From an uncultured Ectothiorhodospiraceae bacterium (GTDB lineage: Bacteria; Pseudomonadota; Gammaproteobacteria; UBA9214), in assembly GCA_947258545.1 (NCBI GenBank), contig CAMYJI010000017.1, positions 1 to 54,632 of the forward strand: a stretch of 54,632 nucleotides of DNA, given 5' to 3'. This document shows, piece by piece, positions 43,048 through 53,601 of the stretch (its first letter is position 1; each line of letters starts with the position of its first letter). The position numbers were made by a program, and so were the translations under genes. A model generated the notes under the pieces. The model was not told the DNA's origin. It did no database searches and saw only the letters and a list, made by a program, of their open reading frames with translations.

Positions 43048-43452
43048 AGTTTTCGTACTCTCCGGTGCCTGCCCTGCCATGTCTACGATCTGCTCACGTG
43101 ACAGGGTACCGGGAATGTACTTGTTACCCCAGTCGATCATCGCCGACAACACCGGTCGCAGGTCGCGGCCCTTCTTCGTCAACTGATACGCATAACGTAC
43201 CGGGCGTTCCTGGTAGCGGGACTTCTCGATAATCCCGGCCGCCTGCAGGCGCTTCAGGCGTTCCGCAAGGATATTGGTCGGGATGCCCTCGGGTGCATTC
43301 TGGAATTCGGTATAGGTCGTCTTGCCCAACAGCAGGTCACGCACCACCAGCAAGGTCCATTTGTCGCCCAACAAGTCGAGACTGCAGGCCACCGGGCACG
43401 GCGAACGCCCTGCTCCAGGGCTCGATTTTGCGAACTTCTTACTATCAATCAT
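43027..43452 (-). CDS. HxlR-family transcriptional regulator
   Basis: A 141-residue MarR-like winged-helix regulator. Family pattern: CPVACSLDLLGDKWTLLVVRDLLLGKTTYTEFQ (the GDKW motif), then GIPTNILAERLKRLQAAGIIEK (recognition helix) and YQLTKKGRDLRPVLSAMIDWG. Two Cys lie just before the DNA-binding domain (Cys19, Cys23); N-terminal Cys residues in HxlR members such as HypR and QorR sense oxidants or electrophiles. It is divergent from a glutathione transferase-like gene across 114 bases with a duplicated sequence that is the likely operator. It may repress itself and the transferase and respond to electrophile stress. Confidence 0.92.
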   Translation of the reverse strand: MIDSKKFAKSSPGAGRSPCPVACSLDLLGDKWTLLVVRDLLLGKTTYTEFQNAPEGIPTNILAERLKRLQAAGIIEKSRYQERPVRYAYQLTKKGRDLRPVLSAMIDWGNKYIPGTLSREQIVDMAGQAPESTKTKRGRRE

Positions 43453-43474
43453 ATGCTTAGCATAGCACTGAATT

Positions 43475-43538
43475 AGTCACTTGTAAATTTAAAGTTACTT
43501 GACTAGAATCTAGTTACTTGCAATTTAAAAGTTACTAG
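43475..43538. promoter_or_regulatory. Duplicated operator between HxlR and GST genes
   Basis: Two copies of about 27 bases, starting at 43475 and 43512: AGTCACTTGTAAATTTAAAGTTACTTG and AGTTACTTGCAATTTAAAAGTTACTAG, described by AGTYACTTG, A/T-rich spacer, AAAGTTACT. Each contains two direct AGTTACT half-sites. They fill the middle of the 114-base divergent region, so a bound regulator would control both promoters. The HxlR protein is the obvious candidate. Confidence 0.65.
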
Positions 43539-43566
43539 AAACCCCACTTACCAGGAAGCCCGTCAC

Positions 43567-44172
43567 ATGGACATCGAGCTTTACTACACCCCCCACACCC
43601 GTTCCAGCCGGCCACGCTGGCTGCTGGAGGAACTCGCCGTGCCCTACCGGCTGCAACCCGTCGACCTGTTCGGAGGTGAACGCAACCCGCTGCACCCCCT
43701 CGGCAGCGTCCCCGCCGTTAGCCTCGATGGCGAGACCCTGTTCGAATCAGGCGCCATCTGCCACTGGCTGGCTGACTGTTTCCCGGAGAAAGGCCTGGCA
43801 CCGTCCCATATCGATCCCCGGCGCGCCCGTTATGAACAATGGATGTTCTTCGTCCCGGCAACACTGGAACACCCCGCCTTCGAGGTCCTGCTGCACACCC
43901 AGATACTGCCGGAGAAAAGACGTATCGAGGCCATTGTGCCCTTAGCGACCAGGGGCTATCAGCGGGTGCTGCGCATGCTTTCCAGAGAACTGGATCACGA
44001 CGGTTACCTGCTGGGTGAGCAATTCACCTGTGCCGACATCCTGTTGGGAACCACACTGACCTGGTTGCCCGAGTTACTCGAAGACCATCCGCTGTTACTG
44101 GCCTACACACAGCGCGTCACGGCCCGCCCGGCCTACCGGCGGGCCATTGAACCCATCAACGAAACGGCCTGA
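43567..44172 (+). CDS. Glutathione S-transferase family protein
   Basis: A 201-residue cytoplasmic protein with a thioredoxin-like N-terminal domain (MDIELYYTPHTRSSRPRWLLEELAVPY; Ser13/Ser14 in the catalytic region) and the cis-Pro motif LGSVPAVSLDGETLFESGAICHWLAD, which binds glutathione. The helical C-terminal domain has DGYLLGEQFTCADILLGTTLTWLPEL, the conserved N-capping and hydrophobic staple region. It conjugates glutathione to electrophiles or has a related thiol function; the substrate is not evident. It is divergent from the HxlR regulator and followed 28 bases later by a membrane protein gene that may be co-transcribed. Confidence 0.92.
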   Translation: MDIELYYTPHTRSSRPRWLLEELAVPYRLQPVDLFGGERNPLHPLGSVPAVSLDGETLFESGAICHWLADCFPEKGLAPSHIDPRRARYEQWMFFVPATLEHPAFEVLLHTQILPEKRRIEAIVPLATRGYQRVLRMLSRELDHDGYLLGEQFTCADILLGTTLTWLPELLEDHPLLLAYTQRVTARPAYRRAIEPINETA

Positions 44173-44200
44173 TTGAAACTACAGGCAAACGAGGTAACCT

Positions 44201-44821
44201 ATGACGACGTTAACACTACAATCCTGTGAATGCTGGATCCGTAGCGGGTCATTACTACTACTGGTATGGGTTATCAGCGCCATCGTACTGGCTGCCAGTG
44301 GTGTACTGGCAACGAACGACCTGCTGATGCCGGCCATGATCATCATCCCGGTCGCCGGGTTTGCCCTGGCCTACCGGACCAATCCGACCTTCCGCTCGTA
44401 TGCGCTGTCGCTGGACACCGGAATACTCGTCATGCTGCACAGCTGGCGCATGCTGGGGCTCGGCTTCCTGTTTCTGTATGCCCATGACATCCTGCCGGGA
44501 CTGTTTGCCTGGCTGGCGGGACTGGGAGATGCACTCGCCGCAGCGGGCGCGACCCTGATTGGTATCAACCTGCTGCGTGGCAGAGCGGTATCGAAACAGG
44601 CGCTACTGACGTGGAACAGCTTCGGCCTGCTGGATTTCCTGATTGCCGTCAGCGTGGGTACGGCACTGCGTTCAGCCTGGTTTGGGAGTGAAATTGCAAC
44701 CGATCCCATGGCCTTTTTGCCACTCAGCCTGATACCGACGCTGGTCGTACCGTTCTACATGATCACGCATCTGATCATCTTCCTGAAGCTGCGGAATTCA
44801 GGGGAAAGCAGACCTGATTAA
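44201..44821 (+). CDS. Multi-helix membrane protein, 206 residues
   Basis: Five or six membrane helices: SLLLLVWVISAIVLAASGVL, LLMPAMIIIPVAGFALAY, TGILVMLHSWRMLGLGFLFLYAHDILPGLF, GLGDALAAAGATLIGINLL, LLDFLIAVSVGTAL and LSLIPTLVVPFYMITHLIIFL. Conserved-looking polar residues occur inside helices (HSWRMLG, the FLY.H motif and GLGD). No named family recognised. GAGG precedes ATG 44201. Following the GST gene in the same direction, it may belong to the same HxlR-controlled stress unit. Confidence 0.75.
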   Translation: MTTLTLQSCECWIRSGSLLLLVWVISAIVLAASGVLATNDLLMPAMIIIPVAGFALAYRTNPTFRSYALSLDTGILVMLHSWRMLGLGFLFLYAHDILPGLFAWLAGLGDALAAAGATLIGINLLRGRAVSKQALLTWNSFGLLDFLIAVSVGTALRSAWFGSEIATDPMAFLPLSLIPTLVVPFYMITHLIIFLKLRNSGESRPD

Positions 44822-44919
44822 ACCCGCCAGTCGACCTGCATGTGAGTGCTATAGTCAGAGTATGGCACACAGGATGTAGACGATCGCATTGACGCAGGCG
44901 GTACTGACGGGAGGATCTG

Positions 44920-45951
44920 ATGCCCGGGTCTGATGCAGCAGGGGGACAAAGCAGCCCGACAGTTGACGATACGGTCGGACGTCTGCTGGACATCGTCCAA
45001 CGACTGGCGATTGAACTGCACCCGGGCCGGAAACCTGCCGCAAGGGCAACACTGGACAGCGCGCTGGACCGCGACCTGGGTTTCGACAGCCTGTCGCGCG
45101 TTGAATTGCTGTTACGCATCGAACGGACCTTTGGCGTGAGCCTGCCGGAACAGGCGACGATGATGGTTGAAACGCCCCGCGATCTGCTGCGGGCGGTATT
45201 GTCCGGCCATGCCACGGGGCAGCCAGCCGCAGTAGCGACGGTGAGTATCGTCGCGCCGGGCAAGGTAGCGGCTGTACCTGTTGAGGCGGACACGCTGCTG
45301 GACGTGCTCGATTGGCATGTACACAACAACCCGCAACGTCCGCACATCTACCTGTATGGCGAGGAGGACGAGCCGGAAACGATCACCTATGCCGCCTTGT
45401 TCGATGGAGCGCTGGCGATCGCAGCGGGACTGCAGGCGCATGACCTGCAACCGGGGCAGAGCGTGGCCATCATGTTACCGACAGGCCGTGATTACCTGTT
45501 CAGCTTTTTTGGTATCCTTTTGGCCGGCGGCATACCCGTGCCGATCTATCCGCCAGCCCGTGCATCCCAGATCGAGGAACATCTGCGCCGGCACGCAAGC
45601 ATACTCGCCAATGCCAATACGGTAATTCTCATCACCGTGCCGGAGGCCCAGGTGGTGGCGCGCTTGCTCAAGGCACAGGTGGAGAAATTAGGTAATGTCA
45701 TCACGCCCGGGGATTTGACGGTGCACGGCATGGCAGTCACTCTGCCGGCGATTTGCGCTGGGGACATCGCCTTGCTCCAGTATACCTCGGGCAGTACCGG
45801 CGCACCGAAGGGCGTGGTCCTGACGCATGCAGATCTGCTTGCAAATATCCGCGCCATGGGTGATATCGCGCAAGTCGATCCCACGGATGTCTTTGTCAGC
45901 TGGTTGCCGTTGTATCACGATATGGGGCTGGCAGTCTGTACTATGCGATGA
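44920..45951 (+). pseudogene. N-terminal part of split ACP/fatty acyl-AMP ligase gene
   Basis: GGAGG precedes ATG 44920. Residues of about 15-85 form an acyl carrier protein domain with phosphopantetheine Ser57 in DLGFDSLSRVELL. From about 125 an adenylate-forming domain begins: YLYGEEDEPETITYAALFDGAL, VAIMLPTGRDYLFSFFGILLAGGIPVPIYPP, and the P-loop LLQYTSGSTGAPKGVVLTH, then FVSWLPLYHDMGL, the fatty acyl-AMP ligase signature. Right after MGL the frame shifts, adds AVCTMR and stops. In the family IGAWLGSLYY usually follows; GSLYYAM is encoded at 45930 in the next frame. About 16 bases appear to be missing. Alone it lacks the C-terminal part of the ligase. Confidence 0.8.
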
Positions 45952-47729
45952 CGCTGGTATTGATGTCACCGCTGACCTTTCTGGTCCATCCACAGCGTTG
46001 GCTGTGGGCCATCCATCACCACCGTGGCACCTTGTCGGCAGCGCCCAATTTCGCCTTCGAGCTGTGCCTGAGCAAACTGACCGACACTGATATCGAAGGT
46101 CTCGATCTCAATTCCTGGCGCATGGCCGTCAATGGCGCCGAACCGGTCAGCCCCCATACCATACGGCGCTTTAGTCAGCGGTTTGCCCGTTATGGCTTTC
46201 GGCCGGAGGTGATGGCGCCGGTGTATGGACTTGCCGAGGCCGCCGTCGGCCTGGCCTTCCCGCCGCCAGGACGCATTCCACCGATCGACCGCATTCAGCG
46301 TGATGTATTCGAGTCGTCAGGGGAAGCGGTGCCGGCGGATGCAGCGGATGCCCGCGCCCTCGAGTTCGTCGCTTGTGGCCAACCACTGCCCGGATACCAG
46401 ATCCGCATTGTCGATCAGTCAGGGCGCGAACTGCCGGAACGCCACGAGGGACGCCTCGAGTTCCAGGGGCCATCGGCCACCAGCGGTTATTTCCGCAACC
46501 CGGATGCGACCCGGAACCTGTTCGACGGGGATTGGCTCGACTCAGGCGACCTTGCCTATATCGTTGGCGGTGACATCTATCCCACCCGCCGGATCAAGGA
46601 CGTCATCATCCGCGGGGGGCGCAATCTGTATCCATATGAGGTGGAAGAGGCCGTTGGCGATATCCCCGGCATTCGCAAGGGCTGTGTCGCTGTTTTCGGC
46701 AGCACGGATCCGGGTTCGGGAAAAGAACGGCTCATCGTGCTGTCTGAAACTCGCGAGACAGCGCCAACAAAACTGGACGCGCTGCGGGTGCAGGTTAACG
46801 CGGTGACCACGGACCTGTTGGGCACATCGCCGGATGATGTGGTGATGGCTATGCCGCATACCGTGATGAAGACTTCCAGCGGTAAGATCCGCCGTAATGC
46901 TGTGCGCGAGCTGTACGAAAGTGGCCAGCTCGGTCACAAACCGCGTGCAGTTTGGTGGCAATTTGCCCGCCTGTTGATGACCTCGTTGCGGCCGCGACTG
47001 CGCAGACTGCGGCGACGGCTGGCGGATATGGCCTATGCTGTTTATGCCCACTTCATATTCTGGATGCTGGCACCCCCTGTGTGGTTACTGATTGCGGTTT
47101 TACCCCGCCCGCGCTGGCGCTGGGCGGTTGTGCATTGGGGTGCGCGGCTGCTTTTTCGTCTCGGTCGCATACCGTTGCAGGTCGACGGGGCCGAGAAACT
47201 GCCCCAGGATCAGGCCTGTGTGATCATCAGCAATCACGCCAGTTACCTCGATGGTGTGGTTTTGTTGGCGGTGTTGCCGCTCTGTTTCAGCTTCGTGGCC
47301 AAGGCGGAACTGTCCAGACAGTTTATTCCGCGCGTTTTTCTGCGGCGCATCGGGGCCGAGTTCGTCGAGCGTTTTGACAAGCAGCGCGGTGTTGCAGACG
47401 CCCGCGATACGGCCCAGGTGGCTCAGGCTGGCCGCTCACTTGTGTTTTTCCCGGAAGGGACCTTCACGCGCATGCCGGGTCTGTTGCCATTTCACATGGG
47501 GGCGTTCGCAGCCGCAGCCCAGGCCGGTGTGCCGGTTGTGCCGGTGGTCATCCGGGGGACCCGTTCGCTACTACGCGGTGAATCGCGATTTCCACGCCGG
47601 GTTGTGGTGAAGATCAACGTCGGCGCGCCCATTGCACCGACCGGCAGGGAATGGGCGGCGGTCGTGAAGCTCCGCGATGCCGCCCGAGATGCCGTTCTGC
47701 AACAGCTGGGCGAACCGGACCTGGAGTAA
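45948..47729 (+). pseudogene. C-terminal part of split gene: ligase remainder plus PlsC-type acyltransferase
   Basis: Continues the broken gene: MTLVLMSPLTFLVHPQRWLW, LSAAPNFAFELCL, VMAPVYGLAEAAVGLAF, SGDLAYIVGGDIYPTRRIKDVIIRGGRNLYP, and the catalytic Lys in KTSSGKIRRNAVREL. From about residue 340 comes a membrane-associated segment (VYAHFIFWMLAPPVWLLIAVL), then an acyltransferase domain with HX4D (NHASYLDG), FPEGTFTR and VPVVPVVIRG, as in PlsC/Aas proteins. The whole would activate a fatty acid to acyl-AMP, load its own ACP and pass the acyl group to a lysophospholipid-like acceptor. ATG 45948 overlaps the upstream stop as ATGA, so a second polypeptide could still be made by coupling. Confidence 0.8.
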
Positions 47730-48250
47730 AAGGCAACTCCGATATGAATAACACAACCCGTTTCCGATCTTCGCAAGTACAATGTGATGCGTGTATGTCG
47801 TGTACTGCTAATTTTCAGCCTGTTATCCGAGGAAGGTCTTGGTTCGGCCAGAACACGTCCTTCCGGCGGTCCCTGGGAAGGTCTTAGATACAGCAGAACT
47901 TGCAGTTTACCGGAGGCTAGGGGACCACAGCTATCTCTGCCCATATTTGTGAAGATACGAAAGCCCTAACATGAGGACCTTGTTCTTAGCCTCTATCATG
48001 GAGATAGTAAGTGAAGAAATACATTCAAATAGCGAATCATAGAACAACCGAACGTTCAACTTGTAGGGTGCAATAAGTGCAAGGCATAGTGCGGTATGTG
48101 TAGCAAATGCAATGCAACAAGGCGTGCTGCTCTGCTCACAAGATCTGCTATTGCGAACCAAGTTAGCGGCGCGACAACGGTGATGTGTATCTGATAACCT
48201 GAATAGATGCAACGTGGTGTCCGAAAATTAATAAGGGGAAGGGGCCGGCT
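47730..48250. other. Intergenic region of about 520 bases, degenerate
   Basis: No supported gene. Short frames exist on both strands but none has a ribosome binding site or recognisable protein. Around 48060-48120 the text GTAGGGTGCAATAAGTGC...GTGCGG...GCAATGCAACAAG resembles the common GTAGGGTGC-type intergenic repeat of proteobacteria, probably decayed. The last 60 bases should contain the promoter of the ABC importer operon; GGGGAAGGGG precedes its first start codon. Confidence 0.4.
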
Positions 48251-49537
48251 ATGTGGCGATATTTGCTAAGCGGACTGATAGCGTTTCTTGCAGCCTGTAG
48301 CGAGCAACCAGCTGAGCAGAAAGCCACAGTGTCACCGCTTAAGGTTTGGGCGCATGCCGGACAGGCAGCCGAGCGGCATGTTCTGGAACAGCAGGTGGCG
48401 CGCTTCAATGCAGCACAGCCAGACATCATGGTAGAGCTCACCTTTATCCCAGAGCGTTCGTACAATGCCCAGGTGCAGGCAGCGGCGGTCGCCGGTGAGT
48501 TGCCAGATGTGCTCGAATTCGACGGGCCCTTTCTCTACAACTATGTCTGGCAAGGCCATTTGGTGCCAATGGGCGAATTGCTGAGTGCACAGACGCAAGA
48601 CGAATTGCTGCCATCGATTACCAAACAGGGCCGCTATCTCGGCAATCTCTATGGCGTCGGCACCTTTGATTCCGGACTCGGCCTGTATGCACGGCGCAGC
48701 GCCCTGGAGGTCACTGGCCTGCGTATTCCTACTGGTCCTGAAGATGCGTGGAGCGGCAGTGAATTCGTCGCGGTACTTGAGGCCATAGCACAGCATGATC
48801 CCGACGGCATGGTACTGGATCTGAAACTAAACTATACAGGCGAATGGTTTACCTATGCTTTTTCGCCATTATTGCAATCCGCGGGGGGTGATCTAATCGA
48901 TCGCAGCGACTACCAATCTGCTGCGGACGTTCTAAACGGCCCGCAGTCGATGGCTGCCATGCAAGCCCTGCAGCACTGGTTCACAGGTGGCTACGTAGAC
49001 CCCAATGTGGACGACGTCGCCTTCGTCAGCGGCCGGGTTGCGCTTTCCTGGGCCGGGCACTGGGAGTATCCCCGTTACGCCGAGGTACTTGTCGATGATT
49101 TAGCCCTGTTGCCGCTGCCAGATCTTGGCCAAGGCTCACGCACCGGCCAGGGTTCTTGGGTGTGGGGCGTCACCGACCGCTGTCAGGATCAACAGGCGGC
49201 TGCGCGATTTCTCGAGTTTCTGCTGCAGCCCGAGGAGGTTCTCGCCATGGCAGCGGCCAACGGCGCGGTACCGGCCACCTCTAGGGCCATCGAACGCTCG
49301 CCACTATACGGTGCCAAAGGGCCGCTGCGGCTATTCAGCCAGCAGTTGCAAAGCGGGTTCTCCGTGCCGCGGCCGCAGACGCCAGCTTATCCAGTGATCA
49401 CCTCCGCCTTCCAGCAGGTGTTTGCTGATATCCGTAACGCTGGCGACGTACAGGCCGCGCTGGATAAGGCGGTTGCCGTCATCGACCAGGACATCCGCGA
49501 CAATAAGGGTTACCCCCAACACACTGAGCGCTGGTAG
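48251..49537 (+). CDS. Sugar-type ABC importer, solute-binding lipoprotein
   Basis: A 428-residue lipoprotein (LLSGLIAFLAACSEQ). Family-1 (MalE/UgpB-like) features: LKVWAHAG, FNAAQPDIMVELTFIP, VAGELPDVLEFDGPFLYNYVWQGHLVPM, YGVGTFDSGLGLYARRSAL, and the C-terminal lobe with FVSGRVALSWAGHWEYPRYAEV, GVTDRCQDQQAAARFLEFLL and AANGAVPATSRAI. It would capture a saccharide or glycerophosphodiester-like ligand in the periplasm and deliver it to the permeases encoded next. Ligand not predictable. First gene of a four-gene operon. Confidence 0.9.
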   Translation: MWRYLLSGLIAFLAACSEQPAEQKATVSPLKVWAHAGQAAERHVLEQQVARFNAAQPDIMVELTFIPERSYNAQVQAAAVAGELPDVLEFDGPFLYNYVWQGHLVPMGELLSAQTQDELLPSITKQGRYLGNLYGVGTFDSGLGLYARRSALEVTGLRIPTGPEDAWSGSEFVAVLEAIAQHDPDGMVLDLKLNYTGEWFTYAFSPLLQSAGGDLIDRSDYQSAADVLNGPQSMAAMQALQHWFTGGYVDPNVDDVAFVSGRVALSWAGHWEYPRYAEVLVDDLALLPLPDLGQGSRTGQGSWVWGVTDRCQDQQAAARFLEFLLQPEEVLAMAAANGAVPATSRAIERSPLYGAKGPLRLFSQQLQSGFSVPRPQTPAYPVITSAFQQVFADIRNAGDVQAALDKAVAVIDQDIRDNKGYPQHTERW

Positions 49538-49542
49538 CTATC

Positions 49543-50457
49543 ATGACTATGCTAACCAAGAGCACACCGAACCAGAAAAGACGCGGCCTGACGGCCGTAT
49601 TTATGAGCGCTCCGGCGTTGCTGGGGCTGCTGCTGTTTGTCGCCGTCCCCTTTCTGCTTGCGGTCGCGCTCGGTTTCACCAATCTGCGGCTCGGCTCGCC
49701 ACTACCGCTGGAATGGTTGGGTTTCGAACAGTATCGTCGTATCTTTGCCGATCCTTCCTTCAGCCGCGCGTTGCTGAACAACCTGCTGTTCGCGTTCACG
49801 GTGGTGCCATTGCAGACGGTCCTGGCACTGTTGCTGGCGCTGCTACTCAACCGGAGTCTTGGCGGTATCGCCTTCTTCCGCACCCTCTTTTTCATGCCAG
49901 TTGTGTTTCCGCTGTCGTTAGTGGCAGTGGTCTGGGTATTGATCTTTGCCCCGGGGCCCAACGGCATGATGAATTCCTTTCTGGAGCTGGTCAGCTTCGG
50001 CGCCTGGACGCCACGCGATTTCCTCCACGATCCCCAGCTGGCGCTGCCGGCCATCATGCTGACCTCCATCTGGCAGGGTACGGGATTTCAGATGGTCATC
50101 ATACTTGCCGGCCTGCAGGCCATTCCTGCCGAACTCTACGAGGCGGCTGCTATTGATGGTGCGCGCCGCTGGCGACAGTTCTGGCATGTCACACTGCCAC
50201 AGCTGCGTAATACTCTGATCTTTGTGGTGCTAGTTACCACCATCCTTGCGTTCCGTCTGTTCGACCAGGTGCAAATCATGACCCAGGGCGGACCCCATGA
50301 CGCCACCACCACTGTGATGTTCGAGGCAGTACAGGCCGCATTTGCCCGCCAGCAGGTGGCACGTGGTGCCGCCATGACCGTGGTGTTGTTCCTGGTGGTA
50401 CTACTGATCTCTTGGTTGCAGCGCCGCGTCGCGCGCCAGGAGCGGGAGGTGCTATGA
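49543..50457 (+). CDS. ABC importer permease (MalF/UgpA-like)
   Basis: A 304-residue inner-membrane protein with six probable helices: LLGLLLFVAVPFLLAVALGFT, ALLNNLLFAFTVVPLQTVLALLLALLL, FFRTLFFMPVVFPLSLVAVVWVLIF, LPAIMLTSIWQGTGFQMVIILAGL, TLIFVVLVTTILAFRLFDQV and VVLFLVVLLISWLQ. The EAA loop is AIPAELYEAAAIDGARRWRQFWHVTLPQLR, which docks on the ATPase. The downstream QIMTQGGPHDATTTVMFE is typical of the sugar permease group. Its end overlaps the second permease start as ATGA. Confidence 0.93.
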   Translation: MTMLTKSTPNQKRRGLTAVFMSAPALLGLLLFVAVPFLLAVALGFTNLRLGSPLPLEWLGFEQYRRIFADPSFSRALLNNLLFAFTVVPLQTVLALLLALLLNRSLGGIAFFRTLFFMPVVFPLSLVAVVWVLIFAPGPNGMMNSFLELVSFGAWTPRDFLHDPQLALPAIMLTSIWQGTGFQMVIILAGLQAIPAELYEAAAIDGARRWRQFWHVTLPQLRNTLIFVVLVTTILAFRLFDQVQIMTQGGPHDATTTVMFEAVQAAFARQQVARGAAMTVVLFLVVLLISWLQRRVARQEREVL

Positions 50458-51284
50458 GCCGCTCTGCTGGCGTGCCACTGTTCTACCTCTCTCTGTTACT
50501 GCTAGGGCTGCTCTTTATCAGCCCCATCGGCTTCATGCTGGCCGGCAGTCTGAAGCCGGATGCCCGAGTACTGGTGGAAGCAGGAGATTGGCGGGTCTTT
50601 TGGCCAGCAGGGCTGTCGCTGGACAACTACCTGGATGTGTTTGCACGCGTTGATTTTGTTCGCTACCTTCTCAACTCGCTGTTTATCAATGGCATGATCG
50701 TGGGCGTGGGACTGCTGGTGAATTCCCTAGCCGGCTACGCCTTCGCCCGCCTGCAATGGCGCGGGCGTGAGCTGTTGTTCGGGCTGGTACTGGCGGTCAT
50801 GATCATCCCCCTTGAGGCCATCGCTGTACCCCTTTTTTACATGGTGTCACTTGCTGGCTGGCGCGACACCTATTTGGTGCAGATCCTTCCTTTCATCGCC
50901 AATGCCTTTTCCATTTATCTTTTTTACACCTATTTCATTGGCATGCCGCGGGAACTGGAGGAGGCGGCACGCATCGATGGTGCCGGCCCGCTACGCACCT
51001 TTTTCACTATCATCGTACCTAATGCCAAACCGGTGTTCGCCAGCGTTGCCATTCTCACCTTCCTCACCCAGTGGGGGGCTTTTCTTTGGCCACTGATGGT
51101 CACCAGTAGCGAAGCAGTGCGTCCTCTGCCGCTGGCGATTGCAACCTTTCACAGCCTGCCGCCACTGCAATGGGGCGATATCTTCGCCTTTGGGGTAATG
51201 ATGGTCGCGCCAATCCTCGTGGTATTCCTGCTGTTCCAGCGCTGGTTCGTACGTGGTGTGGTCGCCACAGGCATCAAGGGGTAG
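50454..51284 (+). CDS. ABC importer permease (MalG/UgpE-like)
   Basis: About 276 residues from ATG 50454, which overlaps the preceding stop; the longer frame from 50412 duplicates the end of the other permease gene in another frame. Helices include LFYLSLLLLGLLFISPIGFMLAG, FINGMIVGVGLLVNSLAGYAFA, LLFGLVLAVMIIPLEAIAVPLFYMV and ILVVFLLFQRWFV. The EAA loop is GMPRELEEAARIDGAGPLRTFFTIIVPNAKP. The conserved SLKPDARVL near the start is typical of MalG-type subunits. It completes the translocation pore with the other permease. Confidence 0.93.
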   Translation: MSRSAGVPLFYLSLLLLGLLFISPIGFMLAGSLKPDARVLVEAGDWRVFWPAGLSLDNYLDVFARVDFVRYLLNSLFINGMIVGVGLLVNSLAGYAFARLQWRGRELLFGLVLAVMIIPLEAIAVPLFYMVSLAGWRDTYLVQILPFIANAFSIYLFYTYFIGMPRELEEAARIDGAGPLRTFFTIIVPNAKPVFASVAILTFLTQWGAFLWPLMVTSSEAVRPLPLAIATFHSLPPLQWGDIFAFGVMMVAPILVVFLLFQRWFVRGVVATGIKG

Positions 51285-51287
51285 TTC

Positions 51288-52394
<1,107 letters not shown>

Positions 52395-52467
52395 CTGCTA
52401 ATTAAGAGATAACTCGTGTAGTCCTCAATAAATTGAAGTTATCCATGGCCTGTACCCCGATACCGAT

Positions 52468-52719
52468 ATGGATCCCGACAATATTGGCTGGAATATCGAT
52501 GGTGATGGTGGTGAATATGTAGAAAGTTCAGATCGTTCTGTCTTTGCTGTGGGTATCATCCGCACCTTTCAGTCAGACTTGAGTCAGTTAGCAAATAAAA
52601 AACGGGACCTTAGGTTGCCTTTTTCTTTAGTGCTTGTTAGTGGCGGCCATGGGTCTGAGGCAGTCACTGACTTGAAATGTCTGGATTTACCGCCATTAGG
52701 GTCTCAGGACGGCCATTAG
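52468..52719 (+). CDS. Doubtful small ORF in a 418-base gap
   Basis: The gap 52395-52812 has one 83-codon frame. Its first part (DPDNIGWNIDGDGGEYVESSDRSVFAVGIIRTF) reads like the acidic end of an exported protein, and the frame stays open upstream of the ATG (GLYPDTD), so it may be a remnant of a longer gene. The second part has no protein character and overlaps a terminator-like stretch (CGGGACCTTAGGTTGCC followed by TTTTTCTTT, about 52601-52626) that could end the importer operon. No ribosome binding site. Confidence 0.25.
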   Translation: MDPDNIGWNIDGDGGEYVESSDRSVFAVGIIRTFQSDLSQLANKKRDLRLPFSLVLVSGGHGSEAVTDLKCLDLPPLGSQDGH

Positions 52720-52812
52720 CGGACGCCCCCTTTCTAAAAATCATGTTTCAACTGCATTCGGCGTTAATGGCCACTGCAGAAATGCATCCGATTCAGATTT
52801 ATCATAGCAATC

Positions 52813-53601
52813 ATGGAACCAGAAAATGAAATCATGAGCGCGTATACGATCGTTTTCGATCATCTGGTTAATCTGGGTCCAGGGGATTCCGCGACCACCA
52901 GGAAGCTAGTCGAGCGATTGTGTCAGGACTTGTCCTCAGGACCGCGCGTTGCAGATTTTGGTTGTGGTGTGGGTGCATCTGCTCTGGTGCTGGCTCAATG
53001 CCTGCCAACGGCGCGTGTGCTGGCGCTGGATTCCCACGCACCGTTTATTGCACGCCTTAAAGCTGCGGCCAGCGTTCGTGGACTTGAGGAACGCATAAGC
53101 GCTGTAGTGGGTGACATGGCGGACCCACCGCCACTGGACGGTGTTAAGGGTGAATTTGATCTGATTTGGTCGGAGTCGGCAATCTACAGCATCGGACGCG
53201 CTAATGCATTCGCTTGGTGGCGACCACTGTTGAATCCCAATGGCTGGCTCGTTTTCAGTGATATCGTCTGGCAACACGAACCGGCGGCACGTTCCGACAT
53301 GGCATCCACATTCTGGGTCAGGGAATACCCAGATATCACAACAGCAGCCGGCGTAGTGGATGAATTGGCTGCCGCGGGTTTCAATACTATTGATCCGGTG
53401 TTGTCCACCCGGAAAGCCTGGTCCAATTATTATGAGCCGCTTCGGGAACGTCTCCGCCTATTGAAGAAGTGCGAGGACAACTCACAAGCGCTTATCAGCC
53501 TGATAGCTGAACTTGAACGGGAAATAGATGTATACGATTGTGCCGGTGATGACGTTACTCTCTACTTCTTCCTCGCGCGGCAGGATTATATCCCTGAGTG
53601 A
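52813..53601 (+). CDS. Class I SAM-dependent methyltransferase
   Basis: A 262-residue methyltransferase. Motif I is VADFGCGVGASALVLA, motif II RVLALDSHAPFIARL, then ISAVVGDMADPP, EFDLIWSESAIYSIG and LLNPNGWLVFSDIVW. The SESAIYSIG.. segment resembles the region in small-molecule C-, N- or O-methyltransferases; the substrate is unknown. An alternative start at 52834 would remove seven residues; neither has a clear ribosome binding site. It is isolated between gene-poor stretches. The following 53602-53855 gap shows only short GC-rich inverted segments and no gene. Confidence 0.85.
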   Translation: MEPENEIMSAYTIVFDHLVNLGPGDSATTRKLVERLCQDLSSGPRVADFGCGVGASALVLAQCLPTARVLALDSHAPFIARLKAAASVRGLEERISAVVGDMADPPPLDGVKGEFDLIWSESAIYSIGRANAFAWWRPLLNPNGWLVFSDIVWQHEPAARSDMASTFWVREYPDITTAAGVVDELAAAGFNTIDPVLSTRKAWSNYYEPLRERLRLLKKCEDNSQALISLIAELEREIDVYDCAGDDVTLYFFLARQDYIPE

